Source: Bacteroidetes bacterium CG23_combo_of_CG06-09_8_20_14_all_32_9
GTDB lineage: Bacteria > Bacteroidota > Bacteroidia > Bacteroidales > GWA2-32-17
Reading direction: 5' to 3'
Length of the DNA: 6,909 bases
NCBI GenBank assembly: GCA_002771395.1
Contig: PCSS01000071.1
Span: forward strand, 5,164 to 12,072
Both the position numbers and the translations under genes were made by a program. The notes under the pieces were generated by a model. It was not told where the DNA came from, made no database searches, and saw nothing but the letters and a program-made list of their open reading frames with translations. Each line of letters starts with the position of its first letter. Position 1 is the first letter of the stretch. Shown here piece after piece: positions 1 to 6,863 of this stretch.

Positions 1-155
1 TGTCAACCGGACTTTTGCTATTTTATTTTTTTTATTTGTTCATTGTAAATTGAATATTTGACATTGTTCATTTTTCTATATTTTTTCATTTGGTGTTGAA
101 TAGTTACAAAAAAGATATTAACTAATATTTTAGCTATTTTATTTTCGGTCATAAG

Positions 156-190
156 CCCTTGCGTTCGGAGTTTATACCGAAGAATGAGGG
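156..190. other. Possible structured intergenic hairpin
   Basis: TTCGG (164-168) pairs with CCGAA (177-181) around an 8-nt loop. Outside that, TT (159-160) can pair with AA (183-184) and CCC (156-158) with GGG (188-190) across small bulges. A second TTCGGT at 144-149 could compete for the same right arm (176-181). The patch is less AT-rich than its surroundings. It could be a terminator for an upstream gene outside the window, a dispersed repeat, or chance; it has no T-tract directly after it. Confidence 0.3.
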
Positions 191-253
191 ACGTCTTTGC
201 GTGACAACTTTTATGTAATACGAGTAGTTACATTTTTTTGATTTAAAAAATAT

Positions 254-261
254 TAACTTTG
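254..261 (+). promoter_or_regulatory. Bacteroidota-type -7 promoter box (TAACTTTG)
   Basis: TAACTTTG is an exact match to the Bacteroidota consensus TAnnTTTG and lies 20 bp before the start codon at 282. Initiation about 7 nt downstream would give a leader of roughly 15 nt. A TTG at 238-240 could act as the -33 element, but it sits only 13 bp upstream, shorter than the usual spacing, so the -33 part is unconvincing. Confidence 0.5.
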
Positions 262-281
262 AAAATTATTTACAATGCTTT

Positions 282-1022
282 ATGAAAAGATTATTATTAA
301 TTATTATCTTGTTAATAGTTTATTGTCTGCCACAGGCTCAGACATTAAATCAGATTAACAGGCAATTAGATAGTCTGAATAATTTACAAAAAAATCTTCA
401 GATAAAAATTAAAGATTTGCAGGACCAACTTCATGCTTCAAAAGAAAAAATTAAAGCACTTGAAGCCAAAAAATCTTCACTTTCAGCATCTGCATCAAAT
501 TTTTTAGATGAAGATGATTTTATTGTTGCTAAAGTTAAGCCGGGTGGAGCAATTCTTCGTGATGCACCAACTTCAACAGGAAAAACTTTGGTTTCCATTC
601 CGGGTAATCAAACAATTAGCGTTTTCAAAAGTCAGCAAAATTTATATTTTAAGATTTCTTATAAAGGACAGATTGGTTATTTAAGTTATTCGACCATAGA
701 ACAAAATCAGGAAATTGACGATTTTTTAGCAGGAAAAGAACCTGTTAAGGAGCCGGTTACTACAACTGTGGTTCGTACAGTAAATAAAAATGACCCGCGT
801 TTTCAGAAATTAGTAAAACTTTACGGTAGCGATAATGCCATAAAAATAATTAATAGTGAACTTTGGCAGGGAATGAGTTACGGAATGGTGCTTGAAAGCA
901 TAGGAAAACCTAACAGTAAAAATTCTACCAATACCTCCGACGGAATTAAAGAACAATGGATTTACAGTGATTATAAACTTGATTTTTTAAACGGTGAACT
1001 TAAAAATTGGACAAAAAAATGA
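282..1022 (+). CDS. Secreted coiled-coil / SH3b-domain protein with BamE-like C-terminal domain
   Basis: This 246-residue protein has four visible parts. Residues 1-20 are a signal peptide (MKR, long Leu/Ile core, then PQAQ). Residues 22-66 are Gln/Leu/Lys-rich and heptad-like, consistent with a coiled coil. Residues about 79-142 resemble a bacterial SH3 (SH3b) domain, with the LRDAP motif after the first strand and a GQIGYLSYS end. Residues about 171-246 (ELWQGMSYGMVLESIGKP, then EQWIYSDYKLDFLNGEL) resemble the small BamE/DUF2845-type fold seen at the end of many Bacteroidota SH3b proteins. Export to the periplasm or envelope is expected, perhaps with peptidoglycan or protein contacts through SH3b; the exact role is unknown. 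A TAnnTTTG box precedes it. The stop overlaps the next start (ATGA), so the two genes are probably co-translated. Domain calls come from pattern recognition only. Confidence 0.85.
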   Translation: MKRLLLIIILLIVYCLPQAQTLNQINRQLDSLNNLQKNLQIKIKDLQDQLHASKEKIKALEAKKSSLSASASNFLDEDDFIVAKVKPGGAILRDAPTSTGKTLVSIPGNQTISVFKSQQNLYFKISYKGQIGYLSYSTIEQNQEIDDFLAGKEPVKEPVTTTVVRTVNKNDPRFQKLVKLYGSDNAIKIINSELWQGMSYGMVLESIGKPNSKNSTNTSDGIKEQWIYSDYKLDFLNGELKNWTKK

Positions 1023-1702
1023 AAACAATTACTTTAACATTAGCATTTATTGGACTAATCTTTCAAAGTTTTTCGCAGGACTGTGTTTTTTATTGCCCTG
1101 TAAAAGAAGGTACAAAAACAGAAACAAAGCATTACAATGCAAAGGACAAAATTCAAAGTACCGACAAGCAAACCATTCTTTCTAAAAAAGTTACAGGAAA
1201 AGATGTTTCCGTAACTGTTAAGTCCGAATCTTATGACGATAAAGAGAAGTTACAATTTAGTAAAGACTTGACATTTGAATGTAAGAACGGTGTGTTCTTT
1301 TTTGATATGCAGAATTTTATTGACCCAAAAACTATGGAGGGTTTTAAAGATATGCAAGTTAAAATGACTGCAACAAATCTTGAGATACCCGCAAGCCCTT
1401 CTGCCGGAAATGCCTTACCCGATGGAAATATTCAAATAAATGTTTCTAACCAGGGAATTACAATGATGAATATGACTATAAAAATTTACAACCGAAAAGT
1501 TGAAGCATTGGAAAAATTAACTACACCGGCAGGAACATTTGACTGCATGAAGATTACGTATGATGTTGAAACAAAAATGATGTTTAAAATACAATCCAAA
1601 GGAGTAGAATGGATTGCAAAAGAAGTGGGAGTTGTTCGCTCCGAAAACTATGATAGCAAAGGAAAACTAATTGATTATTCCGTACTTTCTTTTATAAAAT
1701 AA
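1019..1702 (+). CDS. TapB-family (DUF3108-like) secreted protein
   Basis: This 227-residue protein has an N-terminal signal peptide (residues 1-20, ending FQSFSQ, typical of Bacteroidota exported proteins). The mature part is beta-rich. The stretch TTPAGTFDCMKITYD (168-182) and the end region VEWIAKEVGVVRSENYDSKG (196-215) match the pattern I know from TapB/DUF3108-type proteins, in which 'x-G-x-F-D-C-x-K' is followed by a W-x-A-x-x-V-G-x-V-x-S strand pair. Function in this family is poorly known; an envelope or periplasmic role is likely. I chose the ATG at 1019 rather than the in-frame TTG at 1007: it places the signal peptide at the N-terminus and gives the ATGA overlap with the preceding stop, a standard coupling arrangement. 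Cysteines 22 and 26 near the mature N-terminus could form a disulphide. Confidence 0.8.
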   Translation: MKTITLTLAFIGLIFQSFSQDCVFYCPVKEGTKTETKHYNAKDKIQSTDKQTILSKKVTGKDVSVTVKSESYDDKEKLQFSKDLTFECKNGVFFFDMQNFIDPKTMEGFKDMQVKMTATNLEIPASPSAGNALPDGNIQINVSNQGITMMNMTIKIYNRKVEALEKLTTPAGTFDCMKITYDVETKMMFKIQSKGVEWIAKEVGVVRSENYDSKGKLIDYSVLSFIK

Positions 1703-1748
1703 ACGGTTACTACTTACCCGCAAAAGTAAAGATAAATTGATATAATCT

Positions 1749-1805
1749 GTGGCTAAAAAGAACATGGGCTGAATAGTTACCACCCATCTTTTAGAATAGA
1801 GCCAC
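1749..1805. terminator. Possible bidirectional terminator between convergent genes
   Basis: The 102-bp gap between the convergent TapB and wtpC genes can form an imperfect stem. GTGGCT (1749-1754) pairs with AGCCAC (1800-1805), AAAAG (1756-1760) with CTTTT (1788-1792), and ATGGG (1764-1768) with CCCAT (1783-1787), leaving asymmetric bulges and a 14-nt loop. Its position suits a shared terminator, but there is no clear U-tract on either strand. The right arm touches the wtpC stop codon. Confidence 0.35.
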
Positions 1806-2863
1806 TATAGTTTAATAAACTTTGCAGCCGATGCTTTAAAGCTTACCCATATTTCTCTTCCTTTTTTCAGATCGAGTTTTTTAACTGACTCATGCGAAAC
1901 AATAGATGTCATCTTGATTCCCATGTCGGTTACTATTTCCATACCCATTTTAGCGGGAAAAACATCAATAACTTTTGCTTTAAACATGTTTCTGGAACTG
2001 CTTTCTATGGCGGCGTTCGATATAATAACATTTTCTGCTGATACAAGCAGGAACCCTTCCCCCTCATCTTCTGCTGACAGTACGTAAAATTCCAAACCGG
2101 AAGTCTCAAATAAACGAAGAGCATGGGAATTATCAGAAGAAAGAAGTTTTCCCCTGAAAAAGTTTTTTACTCCAATAAATTTTGCTATAAATTCTGATTT
2201 AGGATAAAGAAAAATATTTTCAGGTGTGCCGTACTGTATAATTTTTCCATCTTCAAGAACAGCTATCTTATTTGCAAGTGAAATAGCTTCCTCGTAATCA
2301 TGGGTTACATGAATAATTGTTTGTCCATGCCTGTTTATTTTTCTGAGCAAACCACGTAAGTCGTATCTTAACTGTGTATCAATATTTGATAACGGCTCAT
2401 CTAACAACAAGCACTTAGGCTGAGCGGCAAGTACTCTTGCAAGTGCTACTCTCTGTGATTCTCCTCCCGATAACGTTCCCGGTTTTCTGTAAAGCAAATG
2501 CTCAATTTCAACAAGGTTTGCCAATTCCGTTACTTTCTCTTTTATTTCTGTATGTCGTTTTTTTCTGTAACGAAGGGGAAAAGCAATATTGTCAAAAACT
2601 GTAAGGTGAGGAAAAAGTACCCTATCATTAAAAACAAGAACAATTTTTCTGTCCTGTGTTTTCTTGTATGTTATATCGTTTCCGTCAAGGAAAATATTTC
2701 CGGAATCGGGAGCGGTAATTCCGGAAATAATTTCAAGAAGCAACGATTTTCCTGTGCCTGAAGCACCGAGCAAAACATAATAATCTTCTTTTTCAACAGT
2801 AAAAGAAATGTTTTTCAATTGAAAGTCAGGATAATTCTTTGATATATTTTTAATTTCGAGCAT
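1805..2863 (-). CDS. wtpC: Tungstate/molybdate ABC importer, ATP-binding protein with TOBE domain
   Basis: This 352-residue cytoplasmic ATPase would drive oxyanion uptake through WtpB. Visible motifs: Walker A GASGTGKS (33-40), signature LSGGE (131-135), Walker B CLLLDEP with Asp155 and Glu156, D-loop SNID (159-162), and switch His188 in HVTHD. The Q-loop reads VFNDRVLFPHLTV, so Asn79 replaces the usual Gln. Residues about 287-349 (FKAKVIDVFPAKMGMEI onwards) fit a C-terminal TOBE domain, as in ModC/WtpC/PotA-like importers. Length is normal for the group. I start at the ATG at 2861-2863; an in-frame TTG one codon earlier is less likely. The start lies inside the end of wtpB (14-bp overlap), indicating translational coupling. 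Assignment to tungstate/molybdate rests mainly on the neighbours; the ATPase alone could be any CUT1/ModC-like importer subunit. Confidence 0.85.
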   Translation of the reverse strand: MLEIKNISKNYPDFQLKNISFTVEKEDYYVLLGASGTGKSLLLEIISGITAPDSGNIFLDGNDITYKKTQDRKIVLVFNDRVLFPHLTVFDNIAFPLRYRKKRHTEIKEKVTELANLVEIEHLLYRKPGTLSGGESQRVALARVLAAQPKCLLLDEPLSNIDTQLRYDLRGLLRKINRHGQTIIHVTHDYEEAISLANKIAVLEDGKIIQYGTPENIFLYPKSEFIAKFIGVKNFFRGKLLSSDNSHALRLFETSGLEFYVLSAEDEGEGFLLVSAENVIISNAAIESSSRNMFKAKVIDVFPAKMGMEIVTDMGIKMTSIVSHESVKKLDLKKGREIWVSFKASAAKFIKL

Positions 2864-3641
2864 CAATTTTGTTTCTTGAAAAAAATCTTAATACAATAAA
2901 AAGAATCAGGCAAATTACAATAAATATAATGGCAACAGGTCTTGCATATTGAAGACCGTAAGAATTAAACCTTTCAAAAATCATAACAGGTGTGGTCATT
3001 GGATGATAGGCAATAATTATAACCGCACCAAACTCACTCATGCCTCTTGCCCACATCATTATTAATCCTGAAAATATTGGTCGCCATGCTAGAGGAAGCG
3101 TAATAGTGAAAAAAGTGCGGAAATGGGAAGCACCGAGATTCATTGCAGCCTTTTCAAATCTGACAGGCACAGCATTAAATCCATCAATTGCAGCAGTCAA
3201 AAGATATGGGAGGCTTACAAAAGCCATAGCAAGCATAATACCGGCAGAACTGTTAATAAAGCTAAAACCAAGTTTTTCGGCAATACTCCCGGAAATAGTG
3301 TCTCTTGAAAGTACACCGAGCAGTGCAATACCGGCTGCCGTATGAGGAATAACAACAGGAAGATTCAGAATCCCGATAATAAGTTTCCTGGAATAAAATT
3401 TTTTCCTTGATAAGACATAAGCAAGAGGCACAACTCCGACAGAAAACAGCAAAGTGCCAAGCATGGATGTCCGGATAGTAAGCCATATACTGTCGGTAAC
3501 TTCAGTATCTTTCACTGTTTCAATAATATCTTTGCCCGAAGTTAAAAAAAACATCCCAAGCAGGGGAGCAATAATAAAGAGTAAAATAAGACCACTTAAA
3601 ATAGCAAAAATTAAATATAGTGTGTTAAAATTTTTCATCAT
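2850..3641 (-). CDS. wtpB: Tungstate/molybdate ABC importer, permease
   Basis: This 263-residue inner-membrane protein has about six hydrophobic segments (around residues 8-32, 56-78, 87-110, 133-152, 187-211 and 234-254), the normal topology of a ModB/WtpB permease. The ATPase-contacting EAA loop is clear at 163-183: E-K-A-A-M-N-L-G, then ITLP. The following ARGMSEFGAVIIIAYHP (198-214) and MTTPVMIFERF (215-225) are characteristic of the ModB/WtpB family. NLPVVIPHTAAGIALL (93-108) is also typical. Two consecutive ATG codons start the protein (3639-3641 and 3636-3638); I use the outer one. It follows wtpA after a 151-bp gap filled with an octamer repeat array, and overlaps wtpC by 14 bp, so it belongs to one wtpA-wtpB-wtpC operon. 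Confidence 0.87.
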   Translation of the reverse strand: MMKNFNTLYLIFAILSGLILLFIIAPLLGMFFLTSGKDIIETVKDTEVTDSIWLTIRTSMLGTLLFSVGVVPLAYVLSRKKFYSRKLIIGILNLPVVIPHTAAGIALLGVLSRDTISGSIAEKLGFSFINSSAGIMLAMAFVSLPYLLTAAIDGFNAVPVRFEKAAMNLGASHFRTFFTITLPLAWRPIFSGLIMMWARGMSEFGAVIIIAYHPMTTPVMIFERFNSYGLQYARPVAIIFIVICLILFIVLRFFSRNKIDARN

Positions 3642-3652
3642 ATATCAATAAC

Positions 3653-3743
3653 ATTGTTACATTGCTAAATTGCTAAATTGTTTCATTGTTTCATTGCTTC
3701 ATTGTCACATTGCCAAATTGCTTATTGCTTCATTGTTTCATTG
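3653..3743. repeat. Degenerate tandem array with 8-bp period (ATTGnnnn), 12 units
   Basis: ATTG recurs at 3653, 3661, 3669, 3677, 3685, 3693, 3701, 3709, 3717, 3724, 3732 and 3740. Every step is 8 bp except one 7-bp step (3717 to 3724), where the unit has lost a base. The four variable bases are mostly TTAC, CTAA, TTTC or CTTC. The array lies in the wtpA-wtpB gap and would be transcribed in the operon message, reading NNNNCAAT on the coding strand. It has no spacers and is not a CRISPR array. Confidence 0.85.
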
Positions 3744-3754
3744 TGGCAATTTGG
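3713..3754 (-). promoter_or_regulatory. Intercistronic stem-loop between wtpA and wtpB
   Basis: CCAAATTGC (3713-3721) and GCAATTTGG (3746-3754) form a perfect 9-bp inverted repeat around a 24-nt loop, 39 bp after the wtpA stop. In the transcript it would form a stem in the wtpA-wtpB gap. Such structures in operons with the binding protein first often stabilise the upstream message or reduce read-through, giving more binding protein than permease. That role is inference. The stem partly reuses the octamer repeat units. Confidence 0.4.
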
Positions 3755-3792
3755 TTACAAATCTGAACAGGTATTGTCTTAATTTTTCAAAT

Positions 3793-4779
3793 TTATTTTT
3801 TAGCAAACGATTTAAGTTTATCAGGTATCTTATTATAACATGATGAATAAGAAGGAATAACCGAAGGTTGTCCATTTGCTCCCATTATCTTCATTCCCTT
3901 TGATTTGTTGAGAAAAAATTCTACAAATGCCAATGCCGCTTTCATATTTGGGGCATTCTTTGGTATGGTGATACCATATATCATTGCTTCTCCTTTTTGA
4001 ATCTTTATCTCCCCGGGTTTCTTGCCCTTTACTTCAAGTGAAACTGTTGCATAAAGCGAATCCATTTTAGGGTTTTTCAGGTTGACTTCATCAGGTAACA
4101 TTACGTATTTCAACTTGTGCTGCTCAACAACAGATTTGTATATAAATATATAATCAATGGAATTACTTTCAAGCAATGCAAGCAAATCAACTTCTTTGGG
4201 GCGTATATGCCGAACATCTTTTTTAAGCAATCTACCTGCTAAGCCTTTTTTGCTGTAATACTTTTCGGCAAGTTTGATAACCAAAACTGACCGGTATCCG
4301 CAAGGGTCTGCATCAGGGTCTGCCCTGCCGAAAGCCACCTTGTTATTTAGTAAAATGTTATACCAGTTATCTTTATTTATTTCAGAACTTTTTCTTGATT
4401 TTTCATTGTATGCAATAACCATTTCGTTTGAAGCAAATTTAATGCTCCAGTCAGCATAATCGGGGAACAAATATTGAGCAATAACGTTAACATCTGCAGA
4501 AGCAAAAACATCGCAGGGCTTTTTTAACTCGCTTATTTTTCGTGCACATTCAACGCTACCGGCAGCTTCAGGCAGAACTTTAATATTCGGATATTCTTTG
4601 TTAAATTCTTTTATAATTTCTTTAACAGGTACAGCAAGGCTTCCTGCATGAAAAATTGTAAGGTCGCCACTGGTGGTATTTTCATTACCAGGTTTTTTGT
4701 TTTGCTTACCGTTCTCTCCGCAGCTTATTAAAGCAACTGCGACAGATATTGTTATAAGCATTCTAACTGTTCTTTTCAT
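3793..4779 (-). CDS. wtpA: Tungstate/molybdate-binding lipoprotein (WtpA-like)
   Basis: This 328-residue solute-binding protein would capture tungstate or molybdate in the periplasm and deliver it to WtpB. It starts with a lipoprotein signal peptide ending in lipobox LIS-C, so Cys20 would be acylated. A low-complexity Asn/Lys/Gly linker (21-38) leads into the binding fold. Family signatures: IFHAGSLAVP (42-51), EAAGSVECARKISEL (71-85), CDVFASAD (89-96), GRADPDADPCGYR (151-163), IDYIFIYKSVVEQHKL (208-223) and LPDEVNL (228-234). HAGSL plus DPCGYR is the pattern of the archaeal-type WtpA/ModA group that binds the oxyanion in octahedral coordination. Asp158 in DPCGYR is a likely ligand; I cannot place the second acidic ligand with confidence. 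It is the first gene of the operon, and a hairpin-forming leader lies upstream. Tungstate versus molybdate is undecided. Confidence 0.85.
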   Translation of the reverse strand: MKRTVRMLITISVAVALISCGENGKQNKKPGNENTTSGDLTIFHAGSLAVPVKEIIKEFNKEYPNIKVLPEAAGSVECARKISELKKPCDVFASADVNVIAQYLFPDYADWSIKFASNEMVIAYNEKSRKSSEINKDNWYNILLNNKVAFGRADPDADPCGYRSVLVIKLAEKYYSKKGLAGRLLKKDVRHIRPKEVDLLALLESNSIDYIFIYKSVVEQHKLKYVMLPDEVNLKNPKMDSLYATVSLEVKGKKPGEIKIQKGEAMIYGITIPKNAPNMKAALAFVEFFLNKSKGMKIMGANGQPSVIPSYSSCYNKIPDKLKSFAKK

Positions 4780-4811
4780 ACGTTTATATTTTTTAATTTA
4801 TTGATATTCAA
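4777..4811 (-). promoter_or_regulatory. wtpA start-proximal leader shared with the porin gene
   Basis: The 5' end of wtpA reads AATATAAAC-NN-ATG on the coding strand. Together with the flanking A/T-rich bases and the first codons it matches the porin leader over about 41 positions, with about 36 identities. There is no TAnnTTTG box in this leader. It may be an A-rich translation-initiation region or a shared regulatory site. Confidence 0.45.
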
Positions 4812-4820
4812 TATTTTTAT

Positions 4821-4870
4821 AGATTGAATTAGATTGGTATAGATCCGTCTTTGTCAATCTTTTTCAATCT
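4821..4870 (-). promoter_or_regulatory. Large inverted repeat upstream of wtpA
   Basis: AGATTGAATTAGATTG (4821-4836) is complementary to CAATCTTTTTCAATCT (4855-4870) at 14 of 16 positions, with an 18-nt loop between; wobble pairs can extend it inward. It lies 42 to 91 bp before the wtpA start, so it could be a hairpin in the leader RNA or a DNA operator. The right arm continues into further CAATC copies (4877, 4886), so it may simply be built from a dispersed AGATTGA repeat. Confidence 0.5.
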
Positions 4871-4890
4871 CCTTCTCAATCTCCTCAATC
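4855..4890. repeat. CAATC/AGATTGA-rich cluster (upstream of wtpA)
   Basis: CAATC occurs at 4855, 4865, 4877 and 4886 in a pyrimidine-rich context, with irregular 9-12 bp spacing. A related cluster lies at 5545-5574, and the two align over about 25 bases on the minus strand (AGATTGAAAAA then GATTGA). A 16-codon minus-strand frame (MIIRMIEEIEKEIEKD) passes through it, but I read this as a by-product of the repeat. Confidence 0.55.
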
Positions 4891-4949
4891 ATCCTAATAA
4901 TCATTTTCTTGTGTGTCTTTATTTAGTCATGTATGTTTCATTTTGATTT

Positions 4950-4965
4950 CCTTCTTTGAAGGAGG
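4950..4965. repeat. Second, diverged hairpin next to the left inverted repeat
   Basis: CCTTC (4950-4954) pairs with GAAGG (4958-4962) around TTT. The segment CCTTCTTTGAAGGAGG resembles the core CCCCTTTTTGAAGGGGG of the neighbouring inverted repeat, so the left end looks like two related hairpins in tandem. On the plus strand a T-rich run (4966-4977) follows, so it could also act as a terminator in that direction. Confidence 0.45.
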
Positions 4966-4977
4966 TTTTGTTTTTTT

Positions 4978-5006
4978 CCCCTTTTTGAAGGGGGTTGGGG
5001 GATGAT
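4978..5006. repeat. Left inverted repeat (29 bp) flanking the DUF559 gene
   Basis: The reverse complement of 4978-5006 matches 5404-5432 at 28 of 29 positions. It contains a hairpin, CCCCTT (4978-4983) with AAGGGG (4988-4993) around TTTG, followed by a second G5 block (4997-5001) and ATGAT. It lies within the 3' remnant of the DUF559 reading frame. No target duplication is visible outside the pair. Confidence 0.8.
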
Positions 5007-5076
5007 TTTGCCCTGCACTCTTAATCCTAATCCATGTTTCAATTACCCTGCTTACGTTTTTGATGTCTTTCATCAC

Positions 5077-5388
5077 TTAATCATCATTAAATCTTAAAAC
5101 ACTTATTCCTAAGGACAAAAAATATGCGTCTTTTTCTTTATCCTTTTTGATTACTTCTTCAAACTGGTGGCTCAAACCATCTGTCTCAATCACAAACTTT
5201 AATTCCTTGCAATAAAAATCTGCAATAAAGTTTCCAATTGGTCTTTGGCGGAGAAATGGAAAACCAAGCATTTGCCTGTTTCTCAACAATTCACACCAAA
5301 GTCTTACTTCTGCTTTTGTACCATTTTTTCTGTTGGCTCGTGCAAAATTTTTTAAATTCTTATTGTAGTTATTATTTGAGTATTGCAT
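5077..5388 (-). CDS. DUF559 (Vsr-like, PD-(D/E)XK) endonuclease-domain protein, truncated
   Basis: The 103-residue product carries most of the DUF559 domain, a small fold related to Vsr and other PD-(D/E)XK nucleases. Visible landmarks: basic N-terminal helix region with K-AEVRLWCELLRNRQ (25-39), FLRQRPIGNFIADFYC (45-60), VIETDGLSH (66-74) and LGISVLRF (93-100). Asp57, Glu68, Asp70 and His74 are at the positions of the conserved, probably catalytic residues. The protein stops three residues after LRF, at a TAA where the family has Glu of the E-V motif, so it lacks the C-terminal helix that usually follows. The frame continues past the stop (separate entry). The gene sits between 29-bp inverted repeats. 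Substrate and cellular role of DUF559 proteins are not established. The truncated form may be inactive; an assembly or sequencing error is also possible. Confidence 0.75.
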   Translation of the reverse strand: MQYSNNNYNKNLKNFARANRKNGTKAEVRLWCELLRNRQMLGFPFLRQRPIGNFIADFYCKELKFVIETDGLSHQFEEVIKKDKEKDAYFLSLGISVLRFNDD

Positions 5389-5403
5389 TGTAATATGTTT
5401 ATT

Positions 5404-5432
5404 ATCATCCCCCTACCCCCTTCAAAAAGGGG
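5404..5432. repeat. Right inverted repeat (29 bp) flanking the DUF559 gene
   Basis: This is the partner of 4978-5006 in opposite orientation, with one mismatch. CCCCCTT (5416-5422) and AAGGGGG (5427-5433) make a 7-bp hairpin with loop CAAA. A second C5 block (5409-5413) precedes it. It lies 16 bp upstream of the DUF559 start, so it would be in the leader of that gene. Weaker similarity to the left copy continues beyond it (ACAAA then CTCC). Confidence 0.8.
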
Positions 5433-5440
5433 GACAAATC

Positions 5441-5510
5441 TCCATTATTCCAATCTTCCATCACGATAACCTTGATGGGAATAATGGAATGTTGAAATGC
5501 TTGGAGTTAC
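5441..5510. repeat. Palindromic octamer-period array
   Basis: TCCATTATTCC (5441-5451) and GGAATAATGGA (5478-5488) form a perfect 11-bp inverted repeat; inside it CATCA (5459-5463) pairs with TGATG (5473-5477) around a 9-nt loop. Both halves keep an 8-bp rhythm: CCA at 5442, 5450 and 5458, then GAA at 5479, 5487 and 5495. It looks like two converging tracts of a degenerate octamer repeat, able to form a long hairpin. Confidence 0.6.
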
Positions 5511-5530
5511 AACCGTTCCCGGATATTCAT
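5510..5530 (-). other. Orphan mini-ORF behind a wtpA/porin-type start
   Basis: Minus-strand ATG at 5528-5530 opens seven codons (MNIRERL) before TAA. It would not be called on its own. It is noted because the 12 bases before the ATG (AAATATAAAC then AG) match those before wtpA and the porin. It may be a leader peptide, the stub of a deleted gene, or a copied leader with no function. Confidence 0.25.
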
Positions 5531-5578
5531 CTGTTTATATTTTTCAATCTTGTCTTCTCAATCTTTTTTCAATCTCTT
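5528..5578 (-). promoter_or_regulatory. Orphan copy of a wtpA-like leader
   Basis: Reading the minus strand from just after the porin stop: AGATTGA units, then AAATATAAAC-AG-ATG. The same order of parts precedes wtpA, where the spacer between them is longer and includes the second arm of the hairpin. CAATC (plus strand) is at 5545, 5559 and 5570. No full-length gene follows this leader. Confidence 0.4.
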
Positions 5579-6821
5579 ATAAAAATTTTGGTTTTAGTAT
5601 AAACATTATATAAGCCCAATAACTTGTTACATCTTTGCTTCCACCAACAAATGTTTCTAATGAACTTGTTGGGAACATATATGAATAACCTATTTCTAAA
5701 TCAGCTACTTTTGAGAGCGCAAATTTTGTACAAATATCTATTTCGGAACCTAAATATTTGTCAATTTCTTTATTGTTAACTAAATATTTGTTTTGCAATA
5801 AAAATGCGTGATAATCAATAAGTAATGTTGTATTTTTACAACATTTGCAATTTGCTTTTAAATAAATATCTCTTAAACCAGAACCTTTTGTAATTGAAAT
5901 AACATTGCCAAAATAATCAAGCCTGCCATTGTATGCATGCGTGCTACCGTAAAGAGGATCGAAAGCATGTTGTCTAATGTTAGTTGTATCGGTTGCGTTA
6001 TTTCCCGAAAATTGTTCAAAACCTGCTGTTAAAACTAAGTTTTTGCTTAATGTATCAGATAAAATAAAACTAAAATAATTAGCAACGATTTCTTTTCCTG
6101 CATTTGTTTTACCCGATTGCAAATATCCTCTGCCTTGAATTACAAATTTATTAAATGAAGCATCAATACCGCCGCCATAAGTATATCGCATATAAATTTT
6201 TGCAGTTGTATTGGCTTTTTGGTAACCATCATTTATCCCGGCAAGTTGCAACTTAAAATTATTTATTTTCTTAGTTAACCATAAAACATTTAACAACTTA
6301 TAGTTTTTATCATAATAAAGGTAATGGTTTCCAAAAAGTCTGTCGGAGTTTTGATTATATGCAGAAATAAAGGAGATATTAACTGATTTGTTATAATCTA
6401 ATCTTAGAGCGTCGTGTGTGTTTCCACCCTGATTCCAATTACCGTTTGCCAATAATCTTTGGTTATCAAATACAAGTTCCTGTCGGCCAAGTTTTACCCA
6501 TAAACTGTCTTGTATTTTATAAGCCAGCCATGCCTTGTAAACTGCAAGCGAGGCAACGTCTTCTTTTGGAATTTGGTCGCCCCAAAATCTAACATCTTGT
6601 ACCGAGAATTCAATTTTATAATCATCGGCTTTATAATTTAAGTTTAATCTTGAACGTTGACTTACCAGTATTGCAGGGTCTTTTCGCAACGAATCGTCTG
6701 CTAATTGTTTGTAACCATGTCTGAATTCGCCACGAGGTCTGAATTCACCTGTTAACGAAAGTTGAGCTATACTATTAATGCTAATTGCAGCAATTAAAAT
6801 CGAAAAAATTATTCTTTTCAT
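5577..6821 (-). CDS. Alginate-export-family outer-membrane porin
   Basis: This 414-residue protein has a signal peptide (residues 1-20, MKRIIFSILI to NSIAQ). The mature part shows alternating polar and aromatic strands of an outer-membrane beta barrel. The start of the barrel, LTGEFRPRGEFRHGY (23-37), QRSRLNLNY (55-63), FSVQDVRFWGDQ (72-83) and KLGRQELVFDNQRLLANGNW (110-129) are the landmark motifs of the alginate export family (Pfam alginate_exp). The C-terminus ends ILKPKFL, with Phe penultimate rather than last. Substrate is unknown: many Bacteroidota members are not linked to alginate, and no alginate genes are visible here. The ATG at 6821 is preferred over a TTG further upstream (6872) because it puts the signal peptide first. 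Its leader closely matches that of wtpA, hinting at joint expression. Confidence 0.85.
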   Translation of the reverse strand: MKRIIFSILIAAISINSIAQLSLTGEFRPRGEFRHGYKQLADDSLRKDPAILVSQRSRLNLNYKADDYKIEFSVQDVRFWGDQIPKEDVASLAVYKAWLAYKIQDSLWVKLGRQELVFDNQRLLANGNWNQGGNTHDALRLDYNKSVNISFISAYNQNSDRLFGNHYLYYDKNYKLLNVLWLTKKINNFKLQLAGINDGYQKANTTAKIYMRYTYGGGIDASFNKFVIQGRGYLQSGKTNAGKEIVANYFSFILSDTLSKNLVLTAGFEQFSGNNATDTTNIRQHAFDPLYGSTHAYNGRLDYFGNVISITKGSGLRDIYLKANCKCCKNTTLLIDYHAFLLQNKYLVNNKEIDKYLGSEIDICTKFALSKVADLEIGYSYMFPTSSLETFVGGSKDVTSYWAYIMFILKPKFL

Positions 6822-6851
6822 GTGTTTATATTTTATTAATTTGTTGTTCAA
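6819..6851 (-). promoter_or_regulatory. Porin start-proximal leader shared with wtpA
   Basis: The coding strand reads AAATATAAAC-AC-ATG, preceded by an A/T-rich segment that aligns with the wtpA leader with three single-base gaps. No TAnnTTTG box is visible between the start codon and the window end. Confidence 0.45.
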
Positions 6852-6863
6852 AAAAAACTCACT

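Larger units (their letters stand above)
1..281. other. AT-rich intergenic region upstream of the SH3b gene
   Basis: I see no coding region on either strand here: all frames are broken by frequent stops. Most of it is T/A-rich, with a 13-bp repeat (GCTATTTTATTTT at 17-29 and 133-145) that is too simple in composition to mean much. A more mixed-composition patch at about 144-206 can fold into a hairpin (separate entry). The promoter-like box for the following gene is near the right end. Confidence 0.6.
4927..5076 (-). pseudogene. In-frame 3' remnant of the DUF559 gene beyond a premature stop
   Basis: After the TAA at 5077-5079 the same frame stays open for 49 codons to a TGA at 4927-4929. It begins VMKDIKNVSRVIETW, which is what DUF559 proteins normally have after the RF-x-N-x-E-V motif. 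The expected Glu codon (GAA) is replaced by TAA. Further on the frame reads HPPTPFKKG, which is the translation of the flanking inverted repeat, so an intact version of the gene would end inside repeat DNA. Confidence 0.6.
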